Positions 30,011 to 39,251 of a stretch of DNA of 64,000 bases are shown piece by piece. Origin of the DNA: Methanomicrobiales archaeon (GTDB lineage Archaea > Halobacteriota > Methanomicrobia > Methanomicrobiales > Methanospirillaceae); assembly GCA_025358115.1 (NCBI GenBank), contig JANYKQ010000078.1, positions 1-64,000 on the forward strand, written 5' to 3'. The notes beneath the pieces were generated by a model that worked only from the letters and a program-made list of their open reading frames with translations, was not told the origin of the DNA and made no database searches. The translations under genes were made by a program, and so were the position numbers. How positions within the stretch are numbered: the first letter of the stretch is position 1; every line of letters begins with the position of its first letter.

Positions 30011-30501
30011 TTTTTTTTATGGAAAACTGGTTATTACGTGCTGAAACGATCTGTATGGAATGCGGCGGTCACTGCTGTGATGAGGCTCATCCCCCGGTCT
30101 CTTCAGTCTGCTTTGCTCGGCTCACACAGTCCGGCGTCTCTCCGGATCTCTTTGAAACGATCGGTTACCGGCGGCTGAAAACCCGGGATAATGGCAAATG
30201 TGTTCTCATGGAGAATGGCCGATGCCGGATTCATACCTTCAAACCCGAGACCTGCCGCTCCGGCCCATTCACCTTTGACATGAACGGGGACAGGATTGCA
30301 ATTTACCTCAAACATGAGCGGATCTGCCCGGTTGTCGGCCTGCTTAAGGAAGTTCCCGCAGCGTACCGGCAGCAGTATGAACTGGCGGTGCAGAGCATCA
30401 CCTGGCTGGTAAAGAACCTGACTGACGATGAACTTGCTGAGATCTGCCGGATCGATGAACCTGAAACCGATAAAGTGGCAGAAGTACCCCGGTTACGATA
30501 A
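30007..30501 (+). CDS. YkgJ-type cysteine cluster protein (ATG alternative start at 30019)
   Basis: CMECGGHCCDEA...GKCVLMENGRCRIHTFKPETCRSGPF. Confidence 0.85.
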   Translation: MIFFMENWLLRAETICMECGGHCCDEAHPPVSSVCFARLTQSGVSPDLFETIGYRRLKTRDNGKCVLMENGRCRIHTFKPETCRSGPFTFDMNGDRIAIYLKHERICPVVGLLKEVPAAYRQQYELAVQSITWLVKNLTDDELAEICRIDEPETDKVAEVPRLR

Positions 30502-30510
30502 CAGCGCATC

Positions 30511-31623
30511 ATGACCATTGGCACTGAACACGAGTATTCCATCAATGATTATAAGTTCAATCCGCTGCCGGTATCGGACGAGATCATCAGGACGATCTGC
30601 GGCCGGTACGAGAGCGAGATCCTCTTTGGGGAAGTGAAGCTCGGAAAGGAACTCCAGAAGACCGTTCTCGAGATCATTCCCCGTTTGCCTGCCGATGATC
30701 TGTCGGTCCTGGAATCTCACCTTTTCTCCGGGATACAGAGATTTTACCGGATCTTCCCTGACCAGTACCGGCTGCTAGGGCTCGGCATGCACCCGTTACT
30801 CCGGCTGGAACAGACCGCAGTCTGGGATCATGACGAGAGAGAATATTATGAGGTATACGACCGGCTCTTTGACCTGCGACAACACGGCTGGCTGAACATC
30901 CAGGCGCTCCAGGTCAATCTCTCGTACAGGAATAAAAAGGAACTCGTCAGCCAGTATAACCGTATCCGGTCCCTGATACCCTACCTGGTCGCCATTACTG
31001 CATCATCGCCATTTGTGGAGGGAAGGCTGACCGGATCCATGGACAACCGCCTGCTCTGTTACCGCGACAACCAGAAGGAGATACCGCAGATTTGCAACCA
31101 GATCGTACCGGACAGGATCAATTCTGTTGACGATTATGACGCAATGCAGGAAGAGATCTTTTTTAAATTACGCGAGCGTGATGCCGGCATTCTCTGCGAG
31201 GAATGGTTAAATTCCAGCGGAGTTATTGTCAGGTTCTCAAGAAAGTGTCTTGAGATCAAGGCGCTTGACGAACAGGAGTGCATTCATTCGGATATGGCAG
31301 TCTGTGCTTTTATCCGACCCCTCCTCCGGTGCAGATCCTTACCGGTGGAGACAGACCATGCAGCATTGCTGGAACTCACGAATCTGGCAATCCGTGACGG
31401 CACAAGGGGGATGAAACCCGAACTGGAGAAGCTGTATGCTGCTGCGTGGAAGCACGCAACTGAAGATGAACGCCAGTACCTGCCGGTTATAGCGCACCGG
31501 ATAGATCATGGAAGCCTGGCCGAGCTCATGCGGGATCGTTACCATAAAAATCCGTCATTTCTCCCGGTTCTTTCTGATATGGCCGCATCCCTGCAAAAAA
31601 ACCAGTCGTATGGTATCCATTAA
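30511..31623 (+). CDS. GCS2-family carboxylate-amine ligase (glutamate-cysteine ligase-like)
   Basis: GTEHEYSIND N-terminus; GLGMHPLLRLEQ; LIPYLVAITASSPFVEGRLTGSMDNRL. Confidence 0.8.
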   Translation: MTIGTEHEYSINDYKFNPLPVSDEIIRTICGRYESEILFGEVKLGKELQKTVLEIIPRLPADDLSVLESHLFSGIQRFYRIFPDQYRLLGLGMHPLLRLEQTAVWDHDEREYYEVYDRLFDLRQHGWLNIQALQVNLSYRNKKELVSQYNRIRSLIPYLVAITASSPFVEGRLTGSMDNRLLCYRDNQKEIPQICNQIVPDRINSVDDYDAMQEEIFFKLRERDAGILCEEWLNSSGVIVRFSRKCLEIKALDEQECIHSDMAVCAFIRPLLRCRSLPVETDHAALLELTNLAIRDGTRGMKPELEKLYAAAWKHATEDERQYLPVIAHRIDHGSLAELMRDRYHKNPSFLPVLSDMAASLQKNQSYGIH

Positions 31624-31691
31624 AAAAAACGGTCCGGTAACAACAAACCTTATTACTTCTGCAGGTATCCATTGGGTAAGAGTGGGGTCCT

Positions 31692-33770
31692 ATGGTACGT
31701 CAACTGGTTTCTGAAGCGAAAGGATATGAAATTTTACAGAGCATCGGCGTTCCGATTCCCCGGTATGCCTTTGCGACAACCATTACTGAAGCAATTGCTG
31801 CAGCGGACATAACCGGGTTTCCCTTAGTACTCAAAGTTGTTTCTCCGGAGATCGTGCATAAGAGTGATGCCGGAGGGGTTATTACCGGAATCCGCAATAC
31901 CGAAGTACTGCTGGGTGCCTATGACAAGATCCTCAGCAATGTCCGGAGCTATAACCCGTCTGCAACGATCAACGGGATTATGGTCGAGCAGCAGCTTGAA
32001 AAAGGACTCGAGATCATCATTGGCGGGAGGATAGATCCGGCCTTTGGAAAAGTGATCACCATAGGTATGGGTGGGACACTGGTCGAACTGATAAAAGACG
32101 TATCAATACGTATCCTCCCGGTCACGGTTACGGATATCAATGCGATGCTCCACGAGCTGAACGGGTACCGTCTGATCAAGGGGTTCCGCAACGAACCTCC
32201 CCGGGATAAGGAAGCTCTCGTACATATTATCGATATCATTGCCCGTTTTTTCATGGACAGCACTGAAGTAGTTGAATTTGATATCAACCCGGTCTTTCTC
32301 TACGAGAAAGGGATCTGTGCGGTGGATGCACGGTTCTACACGGATGAAACATCCCTTGCGGTAAAACCGGAACCAGTCCGCTCATTATCCAAAGACCTGC
32401 TCCACATCAAATCCATTGCATTGATCGGCGCATCTGCTGAACCGAGCAAGGTAGGTTATGCCGTGCTTCGTAATCTCCTCTCATTTCCGGGAACACTCTA
32501 CCCGGTAAATCCGAAACACCCGGTAATTCTCGGCCGCACTGCCTTCCCTTCGCTTACTTCCATCCCCGGCCCGGTCGATGTCGCTGTCGTGGTTGTCCCT
32601 GCAAGAGCAGTCCCTTCAATTGTGGAAGAAGCCGGAAAGAAAGGGATCCCGCTTGTGGTGATCATCTCTTCAGGATTCCGGGAAACGGGTGCTGCAGGTA
32701 TTGAACTGGAAGACCGTATTACAGCCATTGCAAAACAATACAATATACGCATAATGGGCCCCAACTGCCTGGGGCTCATGTTCCCGCACCAGGGAATCAA
32801 CACCACCTTCGACCCGGTCTCCCCAAAACCCGGAAACCTGGCCTTTTTGTCCCAGAGCGGGGCGATCATCACCACCATGGTGGACTGGAGCCTGCCCGAA
32901 GAGATTGGGTTTTCCGAAGTGGTCAGTGTCGGCAACCAGGCAGACCTCACCTTTGAAGACTACATCCTTTTTGCTGCCGATGATCCTGATACAAAAGCCA
33001 TCATCCTGTACGTGGAGCAGATCCGCAATGGCCGGCGCTTCATGGAGATCGTACGACAGGTAACCCCAAGAATGCCGGTTGTTGTAATAAAAGCCGGTTC
33101 ATCGAAGATCGGCCGGATGACCGCGGCTTCCCATACCGGTTCACTCGCGGGCAGTTATGAAGTATACCAGGCAGCATTCTGGCAATCCGGGGTCATTCCT
33201 GCCAGGTCCATGCGGGAAGCATTCCAGACCGCCGAACTCCTCTCCTCTGAAGGGTATCCCAAAGGTATCCGGGCGATTGTTATCAGCAATGCCGGAGGTT
33301 TTGCGGTCCTGTCATCAGATTATGCCGAGATGATGGGAATTGAGATGGTGGAATTACCCATAACGGTAATAAAAGAACTTGACGCTATCCTGCCCGTTGA
33401 CTGGAACCGGAGAAATCCAATCGACATGGTCGGGGATGCAAGCGCGGACCGGTTTGCGCGGACTTTCGATGTGATGATCCGCAACCAGGAGCTCTGGGAT
33501 ATCGCATTTGTGATCGCGGTGCCATCTGCCATCTCCGATCCTATCCGGGTGGCAAACGAACTGGTCCGGTTTTCAAAGAGCACGCAGAAGATGATTGTCG
33601 GCTGTATGATTGGGGGCGATTCCATGAAAACACCCCTGAGAATATTAAGGGATTCCGGTATCCCCAACTTCCCGGATCTCGAAGATGCATTCAAAGCGGT
33701 AGGAAACATCTGCCGGCATATCTGCTGGGAAGAGTTCCACGGTCGCCGGTGCAGCACTGACGACCGGTAA
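31692..33770 (+). CDS. ADP-forming acyl-CoA (acetate-CoA ligase-like) synthetase, fused beta(ATP-grasp)-alpha(CoA-binding)
   Basis: N-terminal GFPLVLKVVSPEIVHKSDAGGV; downstream IALIGASAEPSKVGYAVLRNLL, MGPNCLGLM, LSQSGAI, AASHTGSLAG. Confidence 0.9.
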   Translation: MVRQLVSEAKGYEILQSIGVPIPRYAFATTITEAIAAADITGFPLVLKVVSPEIVHKSDAGGVITGIRNTEVLLGAYDKILSNVRSYNPSATINGIMVEQQLEKGLEIIIGGRIDPAFGKVITIGMGGTLVELIKDVSIRILPVTVTDINAMLHELNGYRLIKGFRNEPPRDKEALVHIIDIIARFFMDSTEVVEFDINPVFLYEKGICAVDARFYTDETSLAVKPEPVRSLSKDLLHIKSIALIGASAEPSKVGYAVLRNLLSFPGTLYPVNPKHPVILGRTAFPSLTSIPGPVDVAVVVVPARAVPSIVEEAGKKGIPLVVIISSGFRETGAAGIELEDRITAIAKQYNIRIMGPNCLGLMFPHQGINTTFDPVSPKPGNLAFLSQSGAIITTMVDWSLPEEIGFSEVVSVGNQADLTFEDYILFAADDPDTKAIILYVEQIRNGRRFMEIVRQVTPRMPVVVIKAGSSKIGRMTAASHTGSLAGSYEVYQAAFWQSGVIPARSMREAFQTAELLSSEGYPKGIRAIVISNAGGFAVLSSDYAEMMGIEMVELPITVIKELDAILPVDWNRRNPIDMVGDASADRFARTFDVMIRNQELWDIAFVIAVPSAISDPIRVANELVRFSKSTQKMIVGCMIGGDSMKTPLRILRDSGIPNFPDLEDAFKAVGNICRHICWEEFHGRRCSTDDR

Positions 33771-33788
33771 ACAACGGACCCGTACCAA

Positions 33789-35468
33789 TTACAGCGTAAT
33801 CTTCTTGAGGATCTGCCCGTTCCGGAAGATAGTGATCACGCCGCCACTCTGGGATACTACGATACCCACCGTTTTCGTCACCTGGGTTATGGCTGCGACA
33901 GAGTTATGCCGCGTGCCCATCCCCGGGAGGAGTTTGACACTGCTCGTGTCAACAGTAATATAGCGCCCTACCGATTCGACAAATCCATCCCCGGTGATGA
34001 TGAATGCACCGTCAAGCTGGGCCAGGGCCTTGATATTTTCCTTGAGTCCGGGATTCATCACAACGCGGTCTTCAGCTTTGTGCCCTTCGAACGGGTTCAA
34101 GATGATCTGGCGGGATTTTTCCAGCACATTTTTTGTATCGCCAATGAGAAACGTGGTACCGACCGGCTTTCCCTCCCTTCCCTCGATCGAGATCTCCGTG
34201 CAGATATGAAAGACCGCGTCAAAAACTTCTTCTTTTACATCGCTGTCAGAGATTACGAGATCCTTCCAGGTATCCGTACTGATACGCACCACGCCATCCC
34301 GTTTCCGGTCGGTGATGTCGTGACCGATACAGAGTATTTCCACAATGTGTCCCTTCTCATCCCGGATGGCTTTGTTGATCCAGGCAATCCAGACCCGGTC
34401 ACCATTGCGCCGGACATTCTCATTCACGTTGACAGCATATCCTTCGGCATTGAAACCCAGGTCATCTGCCATCATGGAGAGATCATTTCCTGAACGGGTC
34501 TTTGCGGGAACAATCGTGGTATTGACGTTCTTTCCAATCACTTCGTCGCTGGTATAATCAAAGAACGTGAGAGCATAGTGATTGAAGAAGGTGATAATAC
34601 CCTGCATGTCCATCCGGATGATGATACTCTGGGTGTTCTGCACTACTTCCCGGTACTTCGCCTCACTCTCTTTGAGCGCATCGGCAATCTTCTGTCGTTC
34701 TGAAATATCAGTCACGACAAACGTTCCGCCTTTGGAGATGTCGCGGGGATCAAGAGGCAGAACCCGAAGATGACAGGTAACCATTTTGTTATCCCGTTTC
34801 ACAAACTGCCAGCTCGCATGCGATACTCCCAAAACATCGAGTTTGATCTGCAATTCCCGGGAAAGGAGGTCATACTCTTCGGGGGAGGAAATAAAAGTGC
34901 GGAGATCTTTTCCCACAAGCTGCGACTCTTCATAGCCGAGCATGTCCGGAAACTGGTGGTTCACCCACTCGATAATTCCATTGCGGGCCTGGAAGATCCC
35001 CAGCGGGGTTGCTGAGAGGATGGCGGCAAGCTGCTCATTCTGCGCCTTGACCTCACGTTCGGATCGCTTGCGCAGCAGGGTCTGTTTGATCAGGTTGACC
35101 ATCTCAAAGATCTGCGGGCGGATGTCACCGGATTTTGGGAAGGTGATCTCGGTCCCGTGAGCAACTTCCATAACCGAGATCTTTGCCGGACTGCGCCTTC
35201 CCAGCAGGATCACCGGCGTAACATTACCCACGGATTTTAAGTATTTGATGAACTCGATCCCGTTCATGTCCGATACGAACTCAATGCCGTTCACATCGGG
35301 CTGCTGCTCGTAGGCCAGGATCACATCGTAATTGCGTCCTTTGAGTTTCTCGATGGCCTGTTTTATGGAATGGGCATTATCGATCTTAATCTCGCCGGTC
35401 TTTTCCAAAAACGAGCGCACCTGTGCGAAAAGATCCGTACTGTCATCGACAAACAAAACAGATATCAT
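33789..35468 (-). CDS. REC-like - PAS - PAS - diadenylate cyclase (DAC/DisA_N) fusion protein
   Basis: N-terminal VLFVDDSTDLFAQV; two PAS domains; C-terminal ISIEGREGKPVGTTFLIGD...SRQIILNPFEGH...LDGAFIITGDGFVESVGRYI...GMGTRHNSVAAIT. Confidence 0.85.
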   Translation of the reverse strand: MISVLFVDDSTDLFAQVRSFLEKTGEIKIDNAHSIKQAIEKLKGRNYDVILAYEQQPDVNGIEFVSDMNGIEFIKYLKSVGNVTPVILLGRRSPAKISVMEVAHGTEITFPKSGDIRPQIFEMVNLIKQTLLRKRSEREVKAQNEQLAAILSATPLGIFQARNGIIEWVNHQFPDMLGYEESQLVGKDLRTFISSPEEYDLLSRELQIKLDVLGVSHASWQFVKRDNKMVTCHLRVLPLDPRDISKGGTFVVTDISERQKIADALKESEAKYREVVQNTQSIIIRMDMQGIITFFNHYALTFFDYTSDEVIGKNVNTTIVPAKTRSGNDLSMMADDLGFNAEGYAVNVNENVRRNGDRVWIAWINKAIRDEKGHIVEILCIGHDITDRKRDGVVRISTDTWKDLVISDSDVKEEVFDAVFHICTEISIEGREGKPVGTTFLIGDTKNVLEKSRQIILNPFEGHKAEDRVVMNPGLKENIKALAQLDGAFIITGDGFVESVGRYITVDTSSVKLLPGMGTRHNSVAAITQVTKTVGIVVSQSGGVITIFRNGQILKKITL

Positions 35469-35624
35469 CGGGGTTCTCCCGGAGGAAATTGCCTTGAATT
35501 CACTACTAAGAGGTGGATGGCTGAATGATAAATAGTTGTTGAGAATGGTTCGAAGGACAGGTTTTTTAAGAGAGATAAGGGAGCAGGAAAATAGTGATGT
35601 TAATAAATGAATACGCAGGAGATT

Positions 35625-36131
35625 TCAGGATTCGGATACTTCCCCTGCATCCGTCCCGGGCTCTGTTTCATCGCCTTCATCATAGCTGTTTTCCCGGTAC
35701 AGCCACCATCCGATAATAAGAATAATCGGGACACCCACCGGTATCGCAAAACCGCCCTGGAATCGACATGCGGCAGATAATCCGAAAAGGATCCCCCCGG
35801 CAATAGTGAACAATGATGCCTTTTTGATCAAATTAAATCCGTCACCAGTATAATTCACATAAACCGTGATGATCAGACCGAGTAAGAGAATTATTGCCCC
35901 GATTGTCCATAAGCCGGCTGCTGCAATGTTAAATATCCCGGTATTCTGGCCAAGATAGATATAGAGAATATCCTTGTCACTTCGGATCAGGCTGTCCCCC
36001 AGACTGGATTGCTGAAACCGGAAGAGTGCCCACTGCACATTAATCAGGAACCAGTCGCCCCACATGTAAAAATTGAGGGGGATCAAAAAGATAAGGCACT
36101 GGAATATCAATGACGTTCTGATTTTGTCCAT
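35625..36131 (-). CDS. hypothetical membrane protein
   Basis: four predicted hydrophobic segments (MDKIRTSLIFQCLIFLIPLNF...). Confidence 0.6.
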   Translation of the reverse strand: MDKIRTSLIFQCLIFLIPLNFYMWGDWFLINVQWALFRFQQSSLGDSLIRSDKDILYIYLGQNTGIFNIAAAGLWTIGAIILLLGLIITVYVNYTGDGFNLIKKASLFTIAGGILFGLSAACRFQGGFAIPVGVPIILIIGWWLYRENSYDEGDETEPGTDAGEVSES

Positions 36132-36222
36132 AATAACCACAATACCTGATTATATTATTGCTGCAGGTTATAAAACCGGATGAATCATTCCTTAAAAAAG
36201 TAAATTCTGAAGAAGAATATTG

Positions 36223-36585
36223 TTATTCTTCAGTATGTTCTACAATTGCCAGCTGGTACATCCAGTCCATAAGGGGATGGCATTCTTCTACAACGCACTC
36301 CAGTTCACAACCAACACAGGGAATTAACTCATCGCCTGCAAGAAGATCACCGGGGTTGACCGGCATCTGCCGGGCTTTTAAGAGGTAGGTCTTGATCCCG
36401 TCTTTTTTGAATTCGATCCGGTCGATGAGTTCGCCATCTTCAAGTTTCTTGACAATACGCGAACACTTCCGGCTATCAACACCCAGCTCTTTCCAGAGCT
36501 CGCTCTGAAGAACGCCTTCAGGTTTTGACTGGATCAGTTTTAATGCTTCATCAACAGGATCGTCCATAAGTTCCCCTTTGAGCAT
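36223..36585 (-). CDS. winged-helix regulator with C-terminal Cys cluster
   Basis: VLQSELWKELGVDSRKCSRIVKKLEDGELIDRIEFKKDGIKTYLLK wHTH; CVGCELECVVEECHPL; start uncertain. Confidence 0.75.
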   Translation of the reverse strand: MLKGELMDDPVDEALKLIQSKPEGVLQSELWKELGVDSRKCSRIVKKLEDGELIDRIEFKKDGIKTYLLKARQMPVNPGDLLAGDELIPCVGCELECVVEECHPLMDWMYQLAIVEHTEE

Positions 36586-36586
36586 T

Positions 36587-36823
36587 TCAGATAACCGGCG
36601 CAATAGTCAGGATATTGTTGCCCCGGATTACAACGGTTCCAAGGCTCCTGCCCCGCTGGTTATCTACGAACTCAATCGTCTCGTCCATGTGAATATTGAG
36701 ATACTCATCCACGGCAACGAGGCGGCCCTGCAGTTTGCGGCCTTCGTCTTTGATCTCGACAGATATTTTTGAATCCACAAGCGCAAACACTTTTTTTATC
36801 GGCAAAACAATTCCGTTAACCAT
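36587..36823 (-). CDS. Sm-like (LSm) archaeal protein
   Basis: ISVEIKDEGRKLQGRLVAVDEYLNIHMDETIEFVDN...LGTVVIRGNNILTIAP Sm1/Sm2 motifs. Confidence 0.85.
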   Translation of the reverse strand: MVNGIVLPIKKVFALVDSKISVEIKDEGRKLQGRLVAVDEYLNIHMDETIEFVDNQRGRSLGTVVIRGNNILTIAPVI

Positions 36824-36940
36824 CTGCCCTAATTTGGGATGTAAGATAATTAAAGTTTGCTCATTGCACCCTTCCCGGGTCATTGGCCCTGCCGGCATCA
36901 AAAACCCTTATTTCAGAGAATGAATTATAAAAAAAATGAA

Positions 36941-38038
36941 TTATCCGGGGATTTCTTCCCATCGGTTGCGGAACTGTTTCTCGATACCCGGAAGGGTGGT
37001 ATACTCCATCTCTTCTGAAGAAAGGCGATGGGGTTCGAAGGGACCCTGATCCCGGACCATATCGGCCAGTTCATTGCAGCGTGCCCGCACGCGGTCAAAA
37101 CCGACATCATCAAACATATCAGCAGGGCCGATAAGTTCGCCATTACAGATCTGAAAACCCAGGCAGATACACCGTGGCGGGCCGTCAAACCGGGTCATGT
37201 TGGCATCGCAGACACCAACCGGCATGAACGGTCCGTGATGGGATCCCCGCATCCATCCGGCAACCAGGGTAGGTGTACAGAACGGCTCGATCACTTCCCC
37301 GACAGACGGAAGCCCGCTCTGGGCACGGACGATCATAACCGGATCATCCTTTCCAACATACCTGCCGGCAGTGAGGTTTAACTTTTCCGTGCTGGTCGAT
37401 GCGGCAATAACACCGTCTTTCCGGTAAACGTACTTGACAACGTACCGGGAACAGGCACCGATATAGGAAAGGAGGGTGTACGTCTCCTCGGGACACCTGA
37501 ATGTGATGCGCCGTTTCTTAATCACATCATGCACTTCGAAAATAAACCCCTGGTGCATGCTGGGATCGATAACAAGACCGGAGGTATTGAAGGGGTCGGC
37601 AAATATTTTGTACAGGAAGAAATTCCACGCGCCGGGTTCGGTTTTATCAGCCATGAAAATAAGAACCGGATCCGATCCCCGCTCTTCAAATTCCATTTCA
37701 GCCACACCGGGGCCAAGACCCCTGACATTACCGGAAAATGCATCCGAGAGCATATCCTGGCCTGCACCATAGAGTTTCATGCTTTTGGCAATTTTGGTGC
37801 ATTCCATGAACACCTCCCATGCAAGCTTGTGCACCTCCTCATTATCCACGCCATGAGCGTGGGTCATGATAAGCTCGAGATCATCACCACAGTGAGTGAC
37901 AAAACAATCAATGAGGAGCTTTCCTTTCTGACCTTTGAGCATCTTTGCTGCTTTTTCAAGGAGTTTCGGGTGAGTGCGGGAATGCCCGGGAAAACTTCCC
38001 ACATCCGCCTTGATTACGGAAATAGTTGTTTTTGGCAT
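36941..38038 (-). CDS. bifunctional fructose-1,6-bisphosphate aldolase/phosphatase (archaeal FBPA/P)
   Basis: TTISVIKADVGSFPGHSRTHP, IDCFVTHCGDDLELIMTH, FMADKTEPGAWN. Confidence 0.95.
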   Translation of the reverse strand: MPKTTISVIKADVGSFPGHSRTHPKLLEKAAKMLKGQKGKLLIDCFVTHCGDDLELIMTHAHGVDNEEVHKLAWEVFMECTKIAKSMKLYGAGQDMLSDAFSGNVRGLGPGVAEMEFEERGSDPVLIFMADKTEPGAWNFFLYKIFADPFNTSGLVIDPSMHQGFIFEVHDVIKKRRITFRCPEETYTLLSYIGACSRYVVKYVYRKDGVIAASTSTEKLNLTAGRYVGKDDPVMIVRAQSGLPSVGEVIEPFCTPTLVAGWMRGSHHGPFMPVGVCDANMTRFDGPPRCICLGFQICNGELIGPADMFDDVGFDRVRARCNELADMVRDQGPFEPHRLSSEEMEYTTLPGIEKQFRNRWEEIPG

Positions 38039-38090
38039 AACGGGATCATAATAGAATCTCGTTTTTATATAAAAAAGATATGTTTAATAA

Positions 38091-39230
38091 TTATTTGAGG
38101 GTCTTTCTGACAAGGGAGGCAGAACCATAGGAACCAAATGCCCTGAAAAAGATGAGACTTTCTGCATAGGCCATTGCCCGGATTGCCTTGTTCGTTTCTT
38201 CATCAACGGAATAGATCTGTTTGAAAAATTCCTTAATGGCCATTTTGCAGTTCCCGTCAAATACCTGCTTGTCCTTTTTCCCGGGGTTTAACGGGCCGTA
38301 TTTCTGGAGGGTCCATTCCTGGATCTCCTTGTAGAGGGCCGGTTCGTACACTTTAAAGATATCAAAGACTACATCCTGCCAGAAAGTCCCGACATTTCCC
38401 TTGATGATATCGCCTTTCGGGAAATGCTGGTTGATGAGATCGCGGGGAGTGCCGGTGATCCCGTGCTGGGCTATACCAACGTGAAGGTGATTATCCCGCA
38501 GGGCTTTTGCAACGGCCCGGGTCTGCGGGATATCGATGGAGAGCTGTTCGATAACATTTCCTGCTGCATCGTACACATGCCCGTGCGTGCTCCCGTTGGC
38601 AATGGCGATCACCTGGGGAAAGACCCCGTTCTCCTGCAGGGCTTTGATGAACTCTACTGCTTCCTGCGGTTTTGTAAGGATCAGGCCCTCCCCGTCCTTC
38701 CTGCCGATCTCCCCGACCTCCACTTCAAGGCCGAAATCCTTTCCTTTCATCCGGTTTTTGATATGATGAGCCAGATCGGTTGTTGCAATGATATTCTTTT
38801 CCAGTTCTTCCCGGACATTTTTTCCTTCAAAATTAAAGAGGTGGGAAGCATCGATGGCAAAGGAGGTATAACCTGCTGCAATCTGGGCATCGATCAACTG
38901 TTTGGTCCCCTCAATCTCCTGGGGAGAACCGGTCTTTATCGAGATATGATCTGCATGAAGAGCCCAGATATCGAACTCTGCGGCCTTTGCAGCCTCGTTC
39001 ATCTTTTCTGAAAATAGTTTGGGGGTAAAACCCGTATAGCCTCCGTTCAGGTCACACTCAGACCGGGCAAGCTCCATAAATACCGCGGAATCGGTATCCT
39101 TTGCAGCCTTAAAAATTCCCTCTGCTACGGTGGCAATCCGGATATTTGCCGCCATGATAATTGTTTTTTTTCCGGAGATACCCCCCAGTATGGTTGAACC
39201 GGGGATTGGACCAAATGTGTTCTGCTGCAT
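38091..39230 (-). CDS. class II fructose-bisphosphate aldolase-like protein (start may be internal)
   Basis: WALHADHISIK, FAIDASHLFNFEGKN, GLEVEVGEIGRKDGEG, ANGSTHGHVYD. Confidence 0.8.
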   Translation of the reverse strand: MQQNTFGPIPGSTILGGISGKKTIIMAANIRIATVAEGIFKAAKDTDSAVFMELARSECDLNGGYTGFTPKLFSEKMNEAAKAAEFDIWALHADHISIKTGSPQEIEGTKQLIDAQIAAGYTSFAIDASHLFNFEGKNVREELEKNIIATTDLAHHIKNRMKGKDFGLEVEVGEIGRKDGEGLILTKPQEAVEFIKALQENGVFPQVIAIANGSTHGHVYDAAGNVIEQLSIDIPQTRAVAKALRDNHLHVGIAQHGITGTPRDLINQHFPKGDIIKGNVGTFWQDVVFDIFKVYEPALYKEIQEWTLQKYGPLNPGKKDKQVFDGNCKMAIKEFFKQIYSVDEETNKAIRAMAYAESLIFFRAFGSYGSASLVRKTLK

Positions 39231-39251
39231 AGATCTTCACTCCTGTTTAAA

